A stretch of DNA of 64,000 nt from assembly GCA_002449395.1 (NCBI GenBank), contig DKDP01000042.1, positions 57,980 through 121,979 of the forward strand, read 5' to 3'. Under the pieces are notes generated by a model. That model saw only the letters and a list, made by a program, of their open reading frames with translations. It had not been told where the DNA came from and did no database searches. The position numbers were made by a program, and so were the translations under genes. The stretch is from Ruminococcaceae bacterium UBA6845. Lineage in GTDB: Bacteria; Bacillota; Clostridia; Oscillospirales; Acutalibacteraceae. Positions 25,637 through 34,503 of this stretch are shown in pieces; within the stretch, counting starts at the first letter, position 1; each line of letters begins with the position of its first letter.

Positions 25637-26529
25637 TTCTTGAACTTCTCCTTTATCTTAGTCAGAAGCACGGCAAAAAACGAATTTTTTTTCTGACCCG
25701 CCGTATCGGGAAGAATGTAATCCATCAATCTTTCAATAAGAACACCGTCGGAGATTCCTCTTTCAAGCTCTCCGCCGCAGGCAATGGAAATATAGCCCGT
25801 CTCCTCGGAGACAACAACGGCAACCGCATCGCTCTTTTCGCTTATTCCGAGCGAGGCTCTGTGACGGGTTCCAAGCTCACTGCTGATTGAATTGTTATCC
25901 GTAAGCGGAAGAATACATCCGGCGGCAATTACCCTGCCGTCTCTTATAACAACTCCGCCGTCGTGAAGTGCTGAATTTGGGAAAAACAGCGCATTAATAA
26001 GCTCTCTTGATACCTTGGCGTCAACGGTTGTTCCCGTATTGATGATGTCGCCGAGCATGGTGTCCCTCTCAAAAATAATAAGCGCACCGATCTTTTTGTC
26101 GCTCATATCCCTGCACGCCTTGCAGATTTCAAGCACCGCACGCTTTTTTCTCTCATAGAGAGCATCGCCCTGCTGTGCACCAAAGAAGTTAAGAAATGCG
26201 AACCTGCTTCTGCCCATCGTTTCGAGCGCGTGACGAATCTCGGGCGTAAACAGAATTATAAGTACGAGAATAAAATCACGCAGAATCGTCTTGAACAGAT
26301 AGGTACTCGCCTGCATATTCAAAAGACTGATGATCGCATAGATAATCGCAACAATCACAAGTCCCTTGACGATCTGTATGCCTCTTGTTTCCTTGAGCAT
26401 TTTAATTGCGCTGAAAACAAGGAATGCGACAAAAGCAATGTCGAGAGTATCGGTTATTATATTGTAGGAAGAAAATAAAGCCAACAGCCTGTCCCAAAGA
26501 ACGCTGAGGTTATCAAATAAAGCACTCAT
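25633..26529 (-). CDS. cdaA: Membrane diadenylate cyclase CdaA
   Basis: CdaA makes c-di-AMP from two ATP. The 298-residue protein has three N-terminal membrane helices (about 24-100), a coiled linker, and a DAC domain with the two diagnostic motifs: DGGVVIRDGR (DGA-type) and GTRHRASLGIS (RHR). The metal and ATP sites are therefore complete. c-di-AMP controls potassium and osmolyte uptake and wall homeostasis. It has its own promoter (26557-26585), overlapping the end of ispF. The SD GGAG is 7 nt from the ATG. The C-terminal tail is Lys-rich. Confidence 0.95.
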   Translation of the reverse strand: MSALFDNLSVLWDRLLALFSSYNIITDTLDIAFVAFLVFSAIKMLKETRGIQIVKGLVIVAIIYAIISLLNMQASTYLFKTILRDFILVLIILFTPEIRHALETMGRSRFAFLNFFGAQQGDALYERKKRAVLEICKACRDMSDKKIGALIIFERDTMLGDIINTGTTVDAKVSRELINALFFPNSALHDGGVVIRDGRVIAAGCILPLTDNNSISSELGTRHRASLGISEKSDAVAVVVSEETGYISIACGGELERGISDGVLIERLMDYILPDTAGQKKNSFFAVLLTKIKEKFKK

Positions 26530-26556
26530 ATTTTTCTCCGAATCAGTTTTTCTGTT

Positions 26557-26585
26557 ATTATAACATATTTTTTATTCTTTTTCAA
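26557..26585 (-). promoter_or_regulatory. Sigma-A-type promoter for cdaA-cdaR
   Basis: On the minus strand: TTGAAA (26585-26580), a 17-nt spacer, TGT then TATAAT (26562-26557), which is an extended -10. The -35 overlaps the last codons and stop of ispF. Confidence 0.8.
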
Positions 26586-27045
26586 TAAGGCATACCGAGT
26601 GGGCTGAAATTCCCTCTCCCCTGCCCGTAAAGCCCATTTCCTCTTCGGTGGTTGCTTTAACGCTGATGTTGTCGATATCCGTCGAAAGTGCGGCGGCAAT
26701 ATTCATTCTCATTTCGGGAATATATGCTTTCATCTTCGGTCTTTGTGCAATAATGGTTGCATCGACATTGACAACCTTATAGCCGTTCTCTCTCAAGCGC
26801 TGAAATACACTTCTGAGAAGGACAAGACTGTCTGCGCCGAGAAACTGCGGATCGTTATCGGGGAACATTCCGCCGATATCGCCCATCGCCGCAGCTCCGA
26901 GTAAGGAATCGCTGACGGCGTGAAGAAGCACATCGGCGTCGGAGTGACCGAGCAGACCTTTCTCGTATGGTATTTTCACTCCTCCGATTATCAAATCACG
27001 ACCCTCAACCAGCTTATGAACGTCATATCCGTGTCCTATTCTCAT
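26572..27045 (-). CDS. ispF: 2-C-methyl-D-erythritol 2,4-cyclodiphosphate synthase
   Basis: IspF is the fifth enzyme of the MEP isoprenoid pathway; it cyclises CDP-ME 2-phosphate with loss of CMP. The 157-residue protein begins MRIGHGYDVHKL (metal Asp and His), has LLGHSDADVLLHAVSDSLLGA (Asp, second His) and the ATTEEEMGFTGRGEGI segment near the C-terminus. Complete length. Its ATG overlaps the stop of the RNase M5-like gene by 4 nt. No other MEP pathway gene is nearby. It is the last gene of the alaS transcript. Confidence 0.96.
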   Translation of the reverse strand: MRIGHGYDVHKLVEGRDLIIGGVKIPYEKGLLGHSDADVLLHAVSDSLLGAAAMGDIGGMFPDNDPQFLGADSLVLLRSVFQRLRENGYKVVNVDATIIAQRPKMKAYIPEMRMNIAAALSTDIDNISVKATTEEEMGFTGRGEGISAHSVCLIEKE

Positions 27046-27635
27046 AAAAGCACCTCCGATTCTACGAGTTTTTTATAGTCCTCGTAGGTTAAAAATAAAT
27101 TTAAAATATCAAGCATTGCCTTGGTAGACATTTTTTCGGGCAAATCGAGCTCTTTTAAAAGCCGCTGTCTTTTTGCCTTGCTGTCGGCAGAGCCCGTCAG
27201 TCCATCATCGTAAAAATCATTGAGAGTTATCTCTCTTCGTTCACTCTTAACACACTCAGACACACCTATCCCGGCTTTTTCAAAAGCCTTTGTTATAACA
27301 TCTGCCGAAACGCCCTCGACACCCAGCTTTCCCTCTTTTGACGCCTCGGTTTTTCTTTTCTCTTTTCCGTAAATATCGGGGATATACACGTTTGTTATAT
27401 GCTCTTTAGGAACAATTGATGTTATAAAATTTCTTATAACGAAGCCCGCCGAATCGCTGTCGGTAAGGATAACAATTCCTTTTTTCTCCGCAAGTTTTCT
27501 TATAAGCCTTTGTTTGTCCCTATCCTTAAAAATTCCGAAGCCCTCGGTTTCAATAATTATTCCATCAATTATCGACGAGAGCTTGATTTTATCGTATCTG
27601 CCCTCAACGATAACAACCTGATCTACCCTAATCAT
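27042..27635 (-). CDS. Toprim/DUF4093 protein, ribonuclease M5-like
   Basis: This is a 197-residue protein with an N-terminal Toprim domain (VVIVEGRYDK with metal Glu, then ILTDSDSAGFVIR with DxD) and a C-terminal DUF4093-type half. This architecture belongs to RNase M5 (RnmV), which matures 5S rRNA in Bacillus. Clostridial members are somewhat divergent, so I keep the gene symbol empty. Its start overlaps holA by 4 nt and its end overlaps ispF by 4 nt. The metal-site residues are all present. Confidence 0.85.
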   Translation of the reverse strand: MIRVDQVVIVEGRYDKIKLSSIIDGIIIETEGFGIFKDRDKQRLIRKLAEKKGIVILTDSDSAGFVIRNFITSIVPKEHITNVYIPDIYGKEKRKTEASKEGKLGVEGVSADVITKAFEKAGIGVSECVKSERREITLNDFYDDGLTGSADSKAKRQRLLKELDLPEKMSTKAMLDILNLFLTYEDYKKLVESEVLL

Positions 27636-28678
27636 ATTTTTTCACCGTTTGAAACAAGGAACAGCTTTGTAATTGTCTGTTCAAGAACAAGCCTGCCGCT
27701 TACCGATGTTGATTTTAAAAGCCGGTCGGCGTCGTCAAGAACGTCAAGAAATGTTCTGATCTGAGAAACGGAATATTTTGAAGCCGCTCTCGCACCGTTT
27801 GTGAGCCTGAACTCCTTGTTTTTATAGTTAAAATCCTTTGCGGCGTCCTCGGCTCTGAGTCCACCGCTGACATAAACCTTTGCTCTGTACATATCGACGT
27901 ACGGTGTAATAAGTGCGCCGAGAATGTTTATCGGTTCCTCTTTCATTGCAATGAGCGTGTCGAGAATATCCATCGCAAGGTCACAGTTGCCCGACGTCAG
28001 CGCCTTGGCAAGGTCAAATACCCTCGCCTGTACGGTTTTAACCACAACGGCGTCAATGTGCTCTCTGGCGATTTCGCCCTCTTTTTTATAGGCGCAGATT
28101 TTATCAAGCTCATTTATTATAACCGTCATATCGTCGCCGATAAGAGTGAGAAGATAACGTGCGTTCGACGGTGAAATTGTGCAATTTCTTGAGATCGCAC
28201 CCTTTTCGACGAGCTTTATAAGCTGATTGAGACCTGCGTGCTCAAAGGCGACCGAACAGCCGAATTTATCGACCTCGGAAAGCATTTTTCTGCCCTTTGC
28301 GCTTTTCATATTCACATCGAGGCTCGGGTTGGAAATCAGAATGACCGTTGTTTCGGGGATGTCGGAAATCAGCTTTAAAAATTTATCGGACTGATCCGAA
28401 TTGAGGCTGTCAAGCGCAAGATCCTTGATATGAATAAGCGTCCTTTCGCTCATCATCGGAAGAGCCTCCGCCGCCTGCGACACATCGTCAAAATCAACCT
28501 CTTTACCGTCGTAGCTGTGGAGATTAAAATCGGCAAATGCAGGGTCAACCGCCTTTTTTATTATGAGGGATGTATAATGTCTGATCAGATATTTTTCTTC
28601 GCCGTAGAGAAAATATAGACGTGAAAAATCGCCCGATCCGATCTGCTTTTTCAGTTCGATCTCATTCAATTGAGGCAT
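27632..28678 (-). CDS. holA: DNA polymerase III delta subunit
   Basis: HolA is the clamp-loader wrench that opens the sliding clamp. The 348-residue protein has the family N-terminus (LYFLYGEEKYLIRHY). The AAA+ fold has no working Walker A, as is normal for delta. The C-terminal collar domain (from about 210) is helical. The ATG shares one base with the comEC stop (TGATG). comEC-holA adjacency is very common in bacteria, so context agrees. The sequence is divergent but the order of segments is right. Confidence 0.93.
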   Translation of the reverse strand: MPQLNEIELKKQIGSGDFSRLYFLYGEEKYLIRHYTSLIIKKAVDPAFADFNLHSYDGKEVDFDDVSQAAEALPMMSERTLIHIKDLALDSLNSDQSDKFLKLISDIPETTVILISNPSLDVNMKSAKGRKMLSEVDKFGCSVAFEHAGLNQLIKLVEKGAISRNCTISPSNARYLLTLIGDDMTVIINELDKICAYKKEGEIAREHIDAVVVKTVQARVFDLAKALTSGNCDLAMDILDTLIAMKEEPINILGALITPYVDMYRAKVYVSGGLRAEDAAKDFNYKNKEFRLTNGARAASKYSVSQIRTFLDVLDDADRLLKSTSVSGRLVLEQTITKLFLVSNGEKI

Positions 28679-30843
28679 CAGTTTCCCTCCCTGATAATTA
28701 TTTTATAGTTATTTTTCTTAATTTTTATATCCATATCGCCGTATACCTCGGTTGAAATCGAATTTTCCGAATCGCTTTCTCCCGAAACGATGATCTTTTT
28801 GAATTTGATATTTTCGGGGATATCATCACAAATAAGAATATCTCCCGTAAGAAATTTTTGCGGTATATCGCCGCCACGAAGAATGATTGTAATCTTCACT
28901 CCGTCAATGTCGCACACGGCAACCGAATATTCATCGTTAGAAAGAAATTCGACCGTGGTGCTTTTCCAGAGCTTTATCTTCGCATTGGAATTTTCGGTAA
29001 TATCTTTTTCATCGTATACGGACAGCAATGAATCATTTTTCTTCGGAACAATAAGTTTATTTATCTTGCTTTCACCAATCAGACCGTAAACAGAGCTGTA
29101 ACCGCCGTTGATATCGGCGATCAACAAATCGGTTTTGCCGTCGGATCCCATAAGCGCATTCGATACGGAATCGGAAAGATATTTATAATCACCGTCCGAG
29201 CAGATAACGGCATTGTGCTCTCCGTCGGAAATAACAGCGGCAACACAGCCGTCCGTTTCAAGAACTCTCAGAAAACTGTAACCGTCATAGTCAAAATGAT
29301 ACAACAAACAGCAAATGAGAATGACCGCAGCAAGTCCTACACTTGAAATTTTAAATGCCCTGCGGTTATTAAAAATCAGCACTGCACCGACGATCAAAGT
29401 ATAGAAAACGATTACGCCGTAGACCCAGTATTCATTATCGGTTCTGACAGTTGCAAACGGCAGACCCGAAATAAACTTTATAACTGCGATAATGTATCTC
29501 GCAATCAGTCCCGATTCGAGCGAGAACACGGCTCCGAGACCACCGAGCGGATAGAATAATACCGTCAAGCCGCAGGTCAGCATACAAAGCGCCGCCGCAT
29601 AACCGATAAGCATATTTGAGATAATTGAATATACGGAAATGTAGCCGATAAAAACTATCACAAATCCGAGTGACGCAAATGTTGCGCAGGCGGAAACAAA
29701 GAACAGCCGAAGAACGGACTTTGCGATTTTGCCCCATATATTGTCCTTTACCCTTGATACGACGTGCTTTTCAAGCAAGGGATTGATAGCGATTATTCCG
29801 AGGGTTGAACTGAAAGAAAGCAGGAATCCTATATCGGCGGTAATCAGTGGATTTATTATACCGAGCAGTAATGCGGCAAAGCCGAGTGAATTGATCGGAT
29901 CGGCTTTTCTGTGAAACAGATTGCCGATAAGAATCATAATCAGCATTATTCCGGCTCGGCAAACCGACGGAGTAAAACCCGTCACAGCCAGAAAGAAAAG
30001 CGTGAAGCCGATGCCAATTGAAGAATTGATTTTCTTTCGTACTTTCATCTCTTCAAGTACGGCGTAAAGACCCATTACCCACACCGAAAGGTGCATACCC
30101 GAAACAGCAAATACAGGCGCAACGCCCGCACCCTTGATATAACCCACCGTTTCATCGGAAATATACGATTTATCACCGATCAGCATACCGATTCCGACAC
30201 CGCCGTAATCATTCGGAAGTCCGTCAAGGATTCTGTTTGTTACGGTCTTTCTGATTCCGTACAGGTAATAGCCGAGAGGCTTCTTTTCGGGTTTGGTTAT
30301 CTCGATCGGATAATCGTCGTCATAATTGCTTACGTATCCGCCGAGAAAAATTCCCTTTGAATTATAATAGAGCTTGATGTCTCTCGAAAATGATCCGATT
30401 TCATAAAGCGTAACCTTAAATCTGACTCTGTCATAAGGTTCGGCGTCAATATACTGCGACGCCGAAAGTCTGAGCTTGACCTTAAAATCATTGCCGTCAA
30501 TTTTGTTTGTCTTAAGTGTGTAATAATACTTTGTACCCGTAAACTCAGGCTCTTCAAGAACCGTAGCGTCGAGAGTAACCTCTTTATCCGTCAGGCTGTC
30601 GGCATACGATATTTTATATTCGGTTGTCATCTCAAATGAAATGCCCGAAAATATCAGTGCCGCCGCAAGAAAGAACGGTGTAACGCTCTCACGAAATTTG
30701 CGGATAAACGCCGTCAGCAGAAGTATTATAATTCCAGCACCGACCGAAACAAAGGAAAATCTGTCGTCAAAATGTGCACAGATAAAAAGTACATATAATG
30801 ATGAAAAGCCCATGATTGCCATGGGCCTGTATTTCAATTTCAT
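28678..30843 (-). CDS. comEC: ComEC/Rec2-type DNA-uptake channel with degenerate hydrolase domain
   Basis: ComEC is the membrane channel that carries single-stranded DNA into the cell during transformation. The 721-residue protein has N-terminal helices, an OB-like DUF4131 region (about 85-185) and the Competence domain. That domain carries the family sequence GVAPVFAVSGMHLSVW and a run of membrane helices to about residue 495. The C-terminal part (about 515-721) has the outline of a metallo-beta-lactamase fold (FLRVLETDGCVAAVIS, then LLIADINGGYSSV). It lacks the HxHxDH metal motif and the later HHG motif of active ComEC hydrolase domains. An intact, separate hydrolase is encoded at 34500-35411. 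holA follows. Confidence 0.92.
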   Translation of the reverse strand: MKLKYRPMAIMGFSSLYVLFICAHFDDRFSFVSVGAGIIILLLTAFIRKFRESVTPFFLAAALIFSGISFEMTTEYKISYADSLTDKEVTLDATVLEEPEFTGTKYYYTLKTNKIDGNDFKVKLRLSASQYIDAEPYDRVRFKVTLYEIGSFSRDIKLYYNSKGIFLGGYVSNYDDDYPIEITKPEKKPLGYYLYGIRKTVTNRILDGLPNDYGGVGIGMLIGDKSYISDETVGYIKGAGVAPVFAVSGMHLSVWVMGLYAVLEEMKVRKKINSSIGIGFTLFFLAVTGFTPSVCRAGIMLIMILIGNLFHRKADPINSLGFAALLLGIINPLITADIGFLLSFSSTLGIIAINPLLEKHVVSRVKDNIWGKIAKSVLRLFFVSACATFASLGFVIVFIGYISVYSIISNMLIGYAAALCMLTCGLTVLFYPLGGLGAVFSLESGLIARYIIAVIKFISGLPFATVRTDNEYWVYGVIVFYTLIVGAVLIFNNRRAFKISSVGLAAVILICCLLYHFDYDGYSFLRVLETDGCVAAVISDGEHNAVICSDGDYKYLSDSVSNALMGSDGKTDLLIADINGGYSSVYGLIGESKINKLIVPKKNDSLLSVYDEKDITENSNAKIKLWKSTTVEFLSNDEYSVAVCDIDGVKITIILRGGDIPQKFLTGDILICDDIPENIKFKKIIVSGESDSENSISTEVYGDMDIKIKKNNYKIIIREGN

Positions 30844-31379
30844 TTAAAAATGAGAGGAAGTTTCTCAAGGAACACGATGTCCTTTCTGTCTGCGGCATCG
30901 CCCTCTGCGAGGATTGCCGCCTTAGCAACTATATCTACATCAAACTTGTTGACAAGCTCCTCAACCGATTCAAGAGATTTACCTGTTGAAATAACATCGT
31001 CAAGAATAACGATTTTCTTTCCTCTGATCTGTTCGCCGTCGGCGCCGTCAAGGATGAGCTTCTGCTCGGTTGCCGTTGTTATGGACTTAACGGAAACGGA
31101 AACGGGATTCTGCATATATAATTTCTCTTTTTTACGTACAACAAAATATTTCTTTCCGCTCTGACGTGACATCTCGTAGGCAAGAGGTATGCTCTTTGCC
31201 TCGGGTGTTACTATGTAATCAAACTCAGGGAGCTTGCCGAGAAGCTCGGAAGCGGCGGCAACGGTAAGTTCAACGTCGCCGAAGATGATAAAGCCTGCGA
31301 TTGATACATTCTCGTTAAGCGGACAGATCGGAAGCTCTCTTTCGAGACCCGCAATTTTCATTTTATATGTTTCTGACAT
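30840..31379 (-). CDS. Phosphoribosyltransferase, adenine phosphoribosyltransferase-like
   Basis: This 179-residue type I phosphoribosyltransferase has the PRPP-binding motif KIVILDDVISTGKSLES, with two Asp and TG, matching Apt and Xpt-type enzymes. An upstream strand-loop (FDYIVTPEAKSIPLAYEMS) fits the Apt core, and KKYFVVRKKEKLYM resembles the Apt flexible loop. Substrate base cannot be read from the sequence; adenine is the best guess. It overlaps comEC by 4 nt and follows the HIT gene. A TATAAT sequence in the preceding 58-nt gap has no good -35, so I do not call a promoter. Confidence 0.88.
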   Translation of the reverse strand: MSETYKMKIAGLERELPICPLNENVSIAGFIIFGDVELTVAAASELLGKLPEFDYIVTPEAKSIPLAYEMSRQSGKKYFVVRKKEKLYMQNPVSVSVKSITTATEQKLILDGADGEQIRGKKIVILDDVISTGKSLESVEELVNKFDVDIVAKAAILAEGDAADRKDIVFLEKLPLIFK

Positions 31380-31437
31380 TATTATTACTTCCTTTCAAGC
31401 AATCAGCTGTGAAAAATATATTATAGTACGTAAATTA

Positions 31438-31776
31438 TCAGCCCGCCGGCCAGCCGAACTCTCTGCCGCCCATAAGATGGAAGTGGAGATGCTTAACCGT
31501 CTGTCCTGCGATATCGCCGCAGTTGTTAACAATGCGGAATCCGTCATCAAGACCCTCCTGCTTTGCGATCTTTGCCGCAACCTCAAAGATGTGAGCAACA
31601 ACAGCACTGTTGCTCTCGTCGATCTCGGCGGCTGATTTGATATGCTCCTTGGGAATTATAAGAATATGAGTCGGCGCCTGCGGAGCAATATCACGGAACG
31701 CAAAAACCGTATCGTCCTCATAGACCTTGTTTGACGGAATTTCTCCGTTGATTATTTTACAAAAAAGACAATCCAT
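31438..31776 (-). CDS. HIT-family nucleotide hydrolase
   Basis: This 112-residue histidine triad protein begins MDCLFCKIINGEIPSNKVYEDD, the typical HinT start with a Cys pair, and has the HxHxHxx triad VKHLHFHLMGG. HinT proteins hydrolyse adenosine phosphoramidates and aminoacyl-AMP. Its position directly after alaS (22 nt) fits a clean-up role for aminoacyl-adenylate, as inference. SD GGAGG, 9 nt from ATG. Confidence 0.95.
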   Translation of the reverse strand: MDCLFCKIINGEIPSNKVYEDDTVFAFRDIAPQAPTHILIIPKEHIKSAAEIDESNSAVVAHIFEVAAKIAKQEGLDDGFRIVNNCGDIAGQTVKHLHFHLMGGREFGWPAG

Positions 31777-31797
31777 AATAATTATTCCTCCGAAAAA

Positions 31798-34437
31798 TTA
31801 TTTGATAAGCGATTTAACAATTTCGGCAACCGCCGCAATCGCATCGTCAACCTTAGCTATATCCTTTGCGCCCGCCATAGCAAAATCGGGCTTTCCGCCG
31901 CCGTTTCCTCCTGCGAGCTTTGCAACGGCACGGACTACGTCGCCGGCCTTAACTCCTGCTTTAACAGCACCGGGAGCACAGCAAGCGGCAAAGTTTGCCG
32001 AGCCCTTTTCTTTGTTTACCGCAGCAAATACGGCAACAATATTGTCACCCTCAGCCTTTGCCTTATCGGAAAGCTGACGGAGCTCATCAACCGTAACCTC
32101 GCCTGCATTTGCGGCAATAACCTTAACGGATCCGACCTCAACGGCATTGTCAAAAAGACTGCCCGAGCGCATCTCGGTAAGCTGTGCGGTAAGGGAATCA
32201 ATTTCTCTGTCCTTTTCCTTGAGCTCATTTGCGAGTGAAACAGCCTTTTTCTCGATGTCGGCAGGATTTGCAACCTTGAGAGCCGCCGCCGTTCCGAAGA
32301 TCTTTGAATTAAGCGAATCAATATACTCAAGAACGCCTGTTCCCGTCACTGCCTCAATACGTCTTACGCCTGCCGCAACGGAAGTTTCGGTAATAATCTT
32401 GAACAGTCCCAGCTTGCCTGTGTTCGATACGTGAGTACCGCCGCAAAGCTCCGTCGAGAAGTCGCCTGCTTTTACAACACGGACAACGTCGCCGTATTTC
32501 TCTCCGAAGAGTGCCATTGCACCTGTTTTCTTCGCCTCTTCGATCGGCATTTCGGTCATAGTGACGCTCTGAGCCGAAAGAATAATGTTATTTACCTCAT
32601 TCTCAACCGTCTTGAGCTCGTCTGCGCTCAATGCGGAGAAATGCGAGAAGTCAAAACGAACCGTATTTTCGTTGACAAGCTGTCCTGCCTGCTCAACGTG
32701 CGAACCGAGAGTTTTTCTCAAAGCCGCCTGAAGAAGATGAGCCGCTGTGTGATTCCTTGCAATCGCATCTCTTCTCTTTGAGTCGATAACAGTCTTAACG
32801 CTGTCGCCCGTCTTGGCATTGTCTCCCTCGGTGATTCTTCCGTAATGGAGGAAAACGCCGTCGTTCGTCTTTGTCGTATTCTCAACCTCAAAGGTGAAGC
32901 CGTCGCCGTAGATATAACCCGTATCACCGACCTGTCCGCCGCTCTCGGCATAGAACGAGGTCTTATCGGTTACAAGGAACGAATCCGCACCGTTTTCAAG
33001 AACATCGCATCTTATTCCGTCGGTGATAAAAGCAATGATTTTGCCCTCTGCCTCATATGAATCGTAGCCCTTGAACTCGGTCTTTTCAATACCCTTTGTT
33101 ACAACGCCCGTATCGTTCCAGCCCTCGGCGCCTGCGCCCTTATGAGCGTCACGTGAACGCTTACGCTGGACAAGAACAAGCTCCTTGAACTTTTCTTCGT
33201 CAACGGTCATTCCTTTTTCTTCAAGAATTTCCTTTGTAAGATCAATCGGGAAACCAAAAGTATCCTGAAGTTTGAAAGCGTCCTCGGCTGAAAGCTCCTT
33301 TGTTTTTGAATCTTCAATCATTTTTGAGAGAACGTCAAGACCGGCGTCAATCGTTCTGTTAAAGCTCTCCTCCTCGGTTGAAATAACGTTGACGATGAAG
33401 TCACGCTTTTCCACGAGATTCGGATAAGCATTTTTGTTTTCATTAATTACAGTGTCCGCAACCTCGGCAAGGAACGGTCTGTTGATACCGAGCAATCTGC
33501 CGTGTCTTGCGGCTCTTCTGAGCAGTCGGCGAAGGACATAGCCTCTGCCGCTGTTCGACGGCATAACACCGTCGCCGATCATAAATGTTGTTGAACGGAT
33601 ATGATCCGTAATAACACGAAGAGATACATCGCTCTTTTCGTCGGTATGATACTCAACGCCTGCAATCTTGGCAATGTGCTTCATTATATTCTGAATCGTG
33701 TCAACCTCAAAGAGATTGTCAACGTTCTGTGCAATACAAGCGAGTCTTTCAAGACCCATTCCCGTGTCAATATTCGGATGAGCAAGCGGTGTGTAATGGT
33801 TGTGTCCGTCATTCTCGAACTGGGTAAAAACAAGGTTCCAGAATTCAACGTAACGGTCGCACTCACAGCCTACCTTACAGTCGGGCTTGCCGCAGCCGTG
33901 CTCGGGTCCTCTGTCGTAGTAAATCTCGGAACAGGGACCACAGGGACCTGCGCCGTGCTCCCAGAAGTTATCGTCCTTGCCGAAGCGAACCATATGGCTC
34001 TCCTTAACTCCGACCTCTTTTGTCCATATATCATATGCCTCGTCATCGTCGAGGTAAACGCTGATATAGAGCTTTTCGGGATCCATCTCCATAACCTTGG
34101 TGCAGAACTCCCATGCCCAGTTTATAGCGTCGTGCTTAAAGTAATCGCCGAACGAGAAATTACCGAGCATCTCAAAGTATGTGCCGTGGCGTGCAGTCTT
34201 GCCGACATTCTCAATATCGGGCGTTCTGATGCACTTCTGGCAGGTTGTTACCCTCGATCTCGGCGGAGTGATTTCTCCGGTAAAATATTTTTTCATCGGG
34301 GACATTCCCGCATTGATAAGCAAAAGGCTCTTGTCGCCCTGCGGAATAAGAGAAAAGCTCGGAAGTCTAAGATGACCCTTGCTCTCATAGAAAGAGAGAA
34401 ATTTTTCTCTCAATTCGTTAAGTCCAGTCCATTCCAT
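31798..34437 (-). CDS. alaS: Alanyl-tRNA synthetase
   Basis: AlaS charges tRNA-Ala. The 879-residue protein is complete. The class II catalytic core is at the N-terminus (RLPSFSLIPQGDKSLLLINAG and motif 2 TTCQKCIRTPDIENVG). The editing domain has zinc motifs HTAAHLL and CGGTH. The C-Ala domain includes GGGGKPDFAMAG-like sequence near the end. The cysteine cluster in the centre (CGKPDCKVGCECD) is noticeable and probably metal binding. The promoter is at 34474-34503, leaving a leader of only about 30 nt, too short for a T-box. The SD AGGGAG is 8 nt from the ATG. Confidence 0.97.
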   Translation of the reverse strand: MEWTGLNELREKFLSFYESKGHLRLPSFSLIPQGDKSLLLINAGMSPMKKYFTGEITPPRSRVTTCQKCIRTPDIENVGKTARHGTYFEMLGNFSFGDYFKHDAINWAWEFCTKVMEMDPEKLYISVYLDDDEAYDIWTKEVGVKESHMVRFGKDDNFWEHGAGPCGPCSEIYYDRGPEHGCGKPDCKVGCECDRYVEFWNLVFTQFENDGHNHYTPLAHPNIDTGMGLERLACIAQNVDNLFEVDTIQNIMKHIAKIAGVEYHTDEKSDVSLRVITDHIRSTTFMIGDGVMPSNSGRGYVLRRLLRRAARHGRLLGINRPFLAEVADTVINENKNAYPNLVEKRDFIVNVISTEEESFNRTIDAGLDVLSKMIEDSKTKELSAEDAFKLQDTFGFPIDLTKEILEEKGMTVDEEKFKELVLVQRKRSRDAHKGAGAEGWNDTGVVTKGIEKTEFKGYDSYEAEGKIIAFITDGIRCDVLENGADSFLVTDKTSFYAESGGQVGDTGYIYGDGFTFEVENTTKTNDGVFLHYGRITEGDNAKTGDSVKTVIDSKRRDAIARNHTAAHLLQAALRKTLGSHVEQAGQLVNENTVRFDFSHFSALSADELKTVENEVNNIILSAQSVTMTEMPIEEAKKTGAMALFGEKYGDVVRVVKAGDFSTELCGGTHVSNTGKLGLFKIITETSVAAGVRRIEAVTGTGVLEYIDSLNSKIFGTAAALKVANPADIEKKAVSLANELKEKDREIDSLTAQLTEMRSGSLFDNAVEVGSVKVIAANAGEVTVDELRQLSDKAKAEGDNIVAVFAAVNKEKGSANFAACCAPGAVKAGVKAGDVVRAVAKLAGGNGGGKPDFAMAGAKDIAKVDDAIAAVAEIVKSLIK

Positions 34438-34473
34438 AAATATTACTCCCTATGTTTTTTTAACTAATTTATA

Positions 34474-34503
34474 ATTATATGCTTTGCGGCATATTAAAGT
34501 CAA
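34474..34503 (-). promoter_or_regulatory. Sigma-A-type promoter for alaS
   Basis: On the minus strand TTGACT (34503-34498) and TATAAT (34479-34474) with an 18-nt spacer. The -35 overlaps the stop codon of the preceding metallo-hydrolase gene. It should serve alaS-HIT-phosphoribosyltransferase-comEC-holA-M5-ispF. Confidence 0.75.

Noticed and set aside
31380..31437. Promoter for the phosphoribosyltransferase gene
   Set aside because: A TATAAT is present but no acceptable -35 lies 16-18 nt upstream; the alaS promoter can serve this gene.
33601..34467. Long plus-strand frame (288 codons) opposite alaS
   Set aside because: It is fully antisense to the conserved catalytic core of alaS, has no ribosome site and no recognisable motif. 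Shadow frames are frequent here because of codon bias.
34438..34473. T-box riboswitch for alaS
   Set aside because: The leader is only about 30 nt from the predicted start site, too short for a T-box, and no T-box sequence is seen.
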